Origin: Dehalococcoidia bacterium
GTDB taxonomy: Bacteria > Chloroflexota > Dehalococcoidia > GIF9 > AB-539-J10
DNA: 7,401 nt
NCBI GenBank assembly: GCA_029857995.1
Contig: JAOUFZ010000081.1
Coordinates: forward strand, 1-7,401
Direction of reading: 5' to 3'
A program made the position numbers and the translations under genes. Shown in pieces: positions 5,778-7,401 of the stretch (the stretch's first letter is position 1; each line of letters begins with the position of its first letter). The notes under the pieces are model-generated. The model was not told the origin of the DNA. It did no database searches and worked only from the letters and a program-made list of their open reading frames with translations.

Positions 5778-5807
5778 TTTACGGCATACCTTGGATTGCG
5801 ATATACT
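5778..5807 (+). promoter_or_regulatory. Likely promoter of the acyl-CoA ligase gene
   Basis: TTTACG (5778-5783, four of six to the -35 consensus) is followed by 18 bases and TATACT (5802-5807, five of six to the -10 consensus). The expected start near 5814 gives a leader of about 21 bases that includes the GGAGG ribosome site at 5825-5829. This supports translation from 5835 rather than from the upstream in-frame GTG at 5748, which lies before the promoter. Confidence 0.5.
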
Positions 5808-5834
5808 CTCTTGCAGGTTTTCCCGGAGGCTGAC

Positions 5835-7334
5835 ATGAATATTAGACGGAGCTTGGAAGATACTGCCAGCAAAATCCCACACAAAGAAGCCATTGTTCTG
5901 GGCGCTCGGAGGATTACTTATGGTGAACTGGTTGCAGCTTCTAATAGAGTAGCCAATGCCCTCCTGAATCTGGGGCTGAAAAAGGGTACCCATGTGGCTG
6001 TCTTGATGTCCCACAGCCCAGAGTGGGTCATCAGTTATTTCGGGGTGATCAAGGGTGGAGGCATAGCTGTGCTGCTTAACACCGCGCTTAAAGCACCTGA
6101 ACTTGATTCTTTGCTGCGAGACTCCGACTCGGAAATTCTGATGACGGAGAAGAAGTTTTCTCGTATGCTTTCCTCAGTTTTGCCTCACATTCCTTTGCTA
6201 AAGCACGTAATTGAAGTTGATGCAGCTTCTTATACCAGGATGTTGGCTAACAGCTCTTCCGTGTCACCGGCTGTTGATCTAAAAGGAGAGGACGAAGCTA
6301 CCATATTTTACACCTCTGGCGTGCTGGGGAAGCAAAAGGGCGTGGTACATACTCATGCTTCCCTTATGGGGACTCCCCCCATAGTTTCCGCAGGCATACA
6401 ACGGAGAAGAGAAGATGTCATCATAGACCTTGTTCCCTTTTCTTATCTTTACGGCTTATTCGAGGTTCTTTTTGGTTCGATTATCACAGGCTCTACCATC
6501 GTGCTTATCCCTAACTTCACTCCCAGAGCTGTTCTGGAGGCTGTGGAGAAAGAAAAAGGCACGGTTATCTTTGGCGTTCCTGCCATGTATAATGCCCTGG
6601 CTATGGTGCGCGACGAAATTCTGGAAAGGTATGACCTGAGTTCACTGCGATTGGCTGTTAGCGCGGGGGCAAAGTCCTTTCCTAAGTTAATGGAGACTTT
6701 GGAGGACAAGTTCGGATTATCCCTTTATGAGGTATACGGTCTCACGGAAGTTTCAGCCGTTTCCATAAGCACGTCTAAGAGTCGTAAGCTGGGTACCGTT
6801 GGCAAGCCAATTTGTTCCCTCAAGATACTGGATGACAACGGCCAGGAAGTTCCCCGGGGCGAAATAGGGGAGGCTGTGTTCAATGCCCCCTGGGTGATGA
6901 AAGGTTACTACAAAGCTCCTGAACTCACGGCTCAAGTCCTTAAGGATGGCTGGTTTTATACCGGAGATTTAGTAAGGATGGATGAAGAGGGCTACGTGGA
7001 GTATATAGAGAAGAAGTCGTTCATAATAGTCACGTCTTCTGGACTTAAGATTGGTCCGTCGGAAGTTGAATTCGTGCTGCTGACCCATCCTAGTGTAGCT
7101 GAGGCAGCCTATGTAGGTATTAACGATGGTTATGGAGGACAAATACCTACGGCCTTCGTAGTGCTTAAAGAAGGGCAACATGCCACGGCAAAAGAGCTGT
7201 CTGACCTTTGTTGCCAAAGCCTGGCTGATTTTAAGCTCCCTAAGAGAATTGAATTTATAGACAGCATACCTAGAACTAGCTCGGGGAAGATATCTAGAAA
7301 GAAGCTCAAAGAAAGAGGGCTGCCCCAAAACTGA
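5835..7334 (+). CDS. AMP-forming acyl-CoA ligase (ANL superfamily), divergent motifs
   Basis: The 499-residue product is of normal length for the ANL superfamily, which activates a carboxylic acid with ATP to an acyl-adenylate and usually passes it to CoA. Landmarks: FYTSGVLGKQKGVVHTH (158-174) is the phosphate-binding loop; YGLTE (301-305) is the adenine/acyl-site motif; GWFYTGDLVRMDEEGYVEY (372-390) includes the ribose-binding D378; IGPSEVE (406-412) follows the hinge; and PRTSSGKISRKKL (479-491) has the adenylation lysine K485. Oddities: the loop is usually TSGTTGxPKG, here VLG and QKG. At the hinge the usual RxKD-type segment reads EKKS, placing E392 where an arginine is expected. The substrate cannot be read from the sequence. 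The ATG at 5835 has GGAGG 5 bases upstream; an in-frame GTG at 5748 would add 29 residues that look non-homologous. Repeat copies flank the gene on both sides. Confidence 0.9.
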   Translation: MNIRRSLEDTASKIPHKEAIVLGARRITYGELVAASNRVANALLNLGLKKGTHVAVLMSHSPEWVISYFGVIKGGGIAVLLNTALKAPELDSLLRDSDSEILMTEKKFSRMLSSVLPHIPLLKHVIEVDAASYTRMLANSSSVSPAVDLKGEDEATIFYTSGVLGKQKGVVHTHASLMGTPPIVSAGIQRRREDVIIDLVPFSYLYGLFEVLFGSIITGSTIVLIPNFTPRAVLEAVEKEKGTVIFGVPAMYNALAMVRDEILERYDLSSLRLAVSAGAKSFPKLMETLEDKFGLSLYEVYGLTEVSAVSISTSKSRKLGTVGKPICSLKILDDNGQEVPRGEIGEAVFNAPWVMKGYYKAPELTAQVLKDGWFYTGDLVRMDEEGYVEYIEKKSFIIVTSSGLKIGPSEVEFVLLTHPSVAEAAYVGINDGYGGQIPTAFVVLKEGQHATAKELSDLCCQSLADFKLPKRIEFIDSIPRTSSGKISRKKLKERGLPQN

Positions 7335-7355
7335 CTGAAGACGTCCTTCGTTTGT

Positions 7356-7401
7356 TGTCATTGCGAGCGAAGCGTGGCAATCCCATTGTCCTCTACGAGA
7401 T
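7356..7401. mobile_element. Second MITE-like repeat copy, cut by window edge
   Basis: The sequence starts with the same 12 bases (TGTCATTGCGAG, 7356-7367) as the element at 5615 and shares GCGTGGCAATC (7372-7382) and ATTGT (7385-7389) at matching positions, in the same orientation. Between GAG and GCGTGG it has only CGAA, where the first copy has a 15-base stretch of hairpin. The right terminus lies beyond the window. It begins 22 bases after the ligase stop codon. Confidence 0.75.

Larger units (their letters stand above)
5449..5834. other. Intergenic region with repeats and ligase promoter
   Basis: This 386-base gap contains a 9-bp inverted repeat (5550-5558 and 5600-5608), the MITE-like element (5615-5737) and the promoter and ribosome site of the ligase gene. 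No convincing intrinsic terminator follows the ClpP-like stop: the hairpins available (GGGAA at 5451-5455 with TTCCC at 5471-5475, and CGTAG at 5496-5500 with CTACG at 5509-5513) are short and lack a T-run. Reading frames here on the minus strand come from the repeat and are not called as genes. Confidence 0.6.

Noticed and set aside
5561..6014. Minus-strand frames of 110 and 141 residues over the repeat
   Set aside because: They contain peptides such as CHCEERQRRSNL and SLRGATATKQS, which are simply the translated MITE-like repeat, a frequent source of false gene calls. The rest is antisense to the ligase gene.
7335..7356. Weak hairpin GAAG-ACGTC-CTTC followed by GTTTGTTGT after the ligase stop
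   Set aside because: The stem is only four base pairs (five with a wobble) and the T-run is interrupted, so it is below what I would call an intrinsic terminator.
1..7401. CRISPR array, tRNA or rRNA genes, toxin-antitoxin pair, phage or defence module
   Set aside because: No regularly spaced repeats, cloverleaf-like sequence or characteristic proteins were seen on either strand. The two small genes on the left do not overlap or pair like a toxin-antitoxin unit.

Overview
The window looks like chromosomal DNA of an anaerobic or microaerophilic bacterium, possibly from the Chloroflexota (Dehalococcoidia-like). This is inference from three things: the overall look of the proteins, a short eight-cysteine iron-sulfur protein of the QueG family, and interspersed repeats beginning TGTCATTGCGAG, a type I recall from many environmental bacterial genomes. 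Nothing in the window fixes the taxonomy. Base composition is mixed (near half GC) and genes occur on both strands with separate promoters, so this is not one long operon.

Left third (1-1830): a leftward membrane-protein gene cut by the window edge (1-342), a 514-base gene-poor stretch with a 10-bp perfect inverted repeat, then two small rightward genes of unknown function. The first encodes a secreted beta-rich protein (857-1222) behind an extended -10 promoter. The second encodes a two-helix membrane protein (1473-1772) behind a near-consensus promoter, TTGACA-17 bp-TATGAT.

Centre (1831-4694): two leftward genes. ligA (1831-3864) is a complete NAD-dependent DNA ligase with all expected domains. 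Upstream of it lies a 238-residue relative of epoxyqueuosine reductase (3978-4694) that keeps a full set of eight cysteines for two [4Fe-4S] clusters but is much shorter than true QueG.

Right half (4695-7401): a divergent promoter region feeds the QueG-like gene leftward and a ClpP-like serine peptidase gene rightward (4858-5448). A 386-base gap follows. It holds a 123-bp MITE-like element with perfect 12-bp terminal inverted repeats (5615-5737) and then a promoter for an acyl-CoA/AMP-forming ligase (5835-7334) with unusual core motifs. A second copy of the repeat starts 22 bases after the ligase stop and runs off the window.

No tRNA, rRNA, CRISPR array or phage module was seen. The genes do not form an obvious pathway. 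The parts most worth a second look are the repeat pair bracketing the ligase gene, the short QueG-like protein, the ClpP-like protein with a doubtful catalytic acid, and the divergent ligase motifs.
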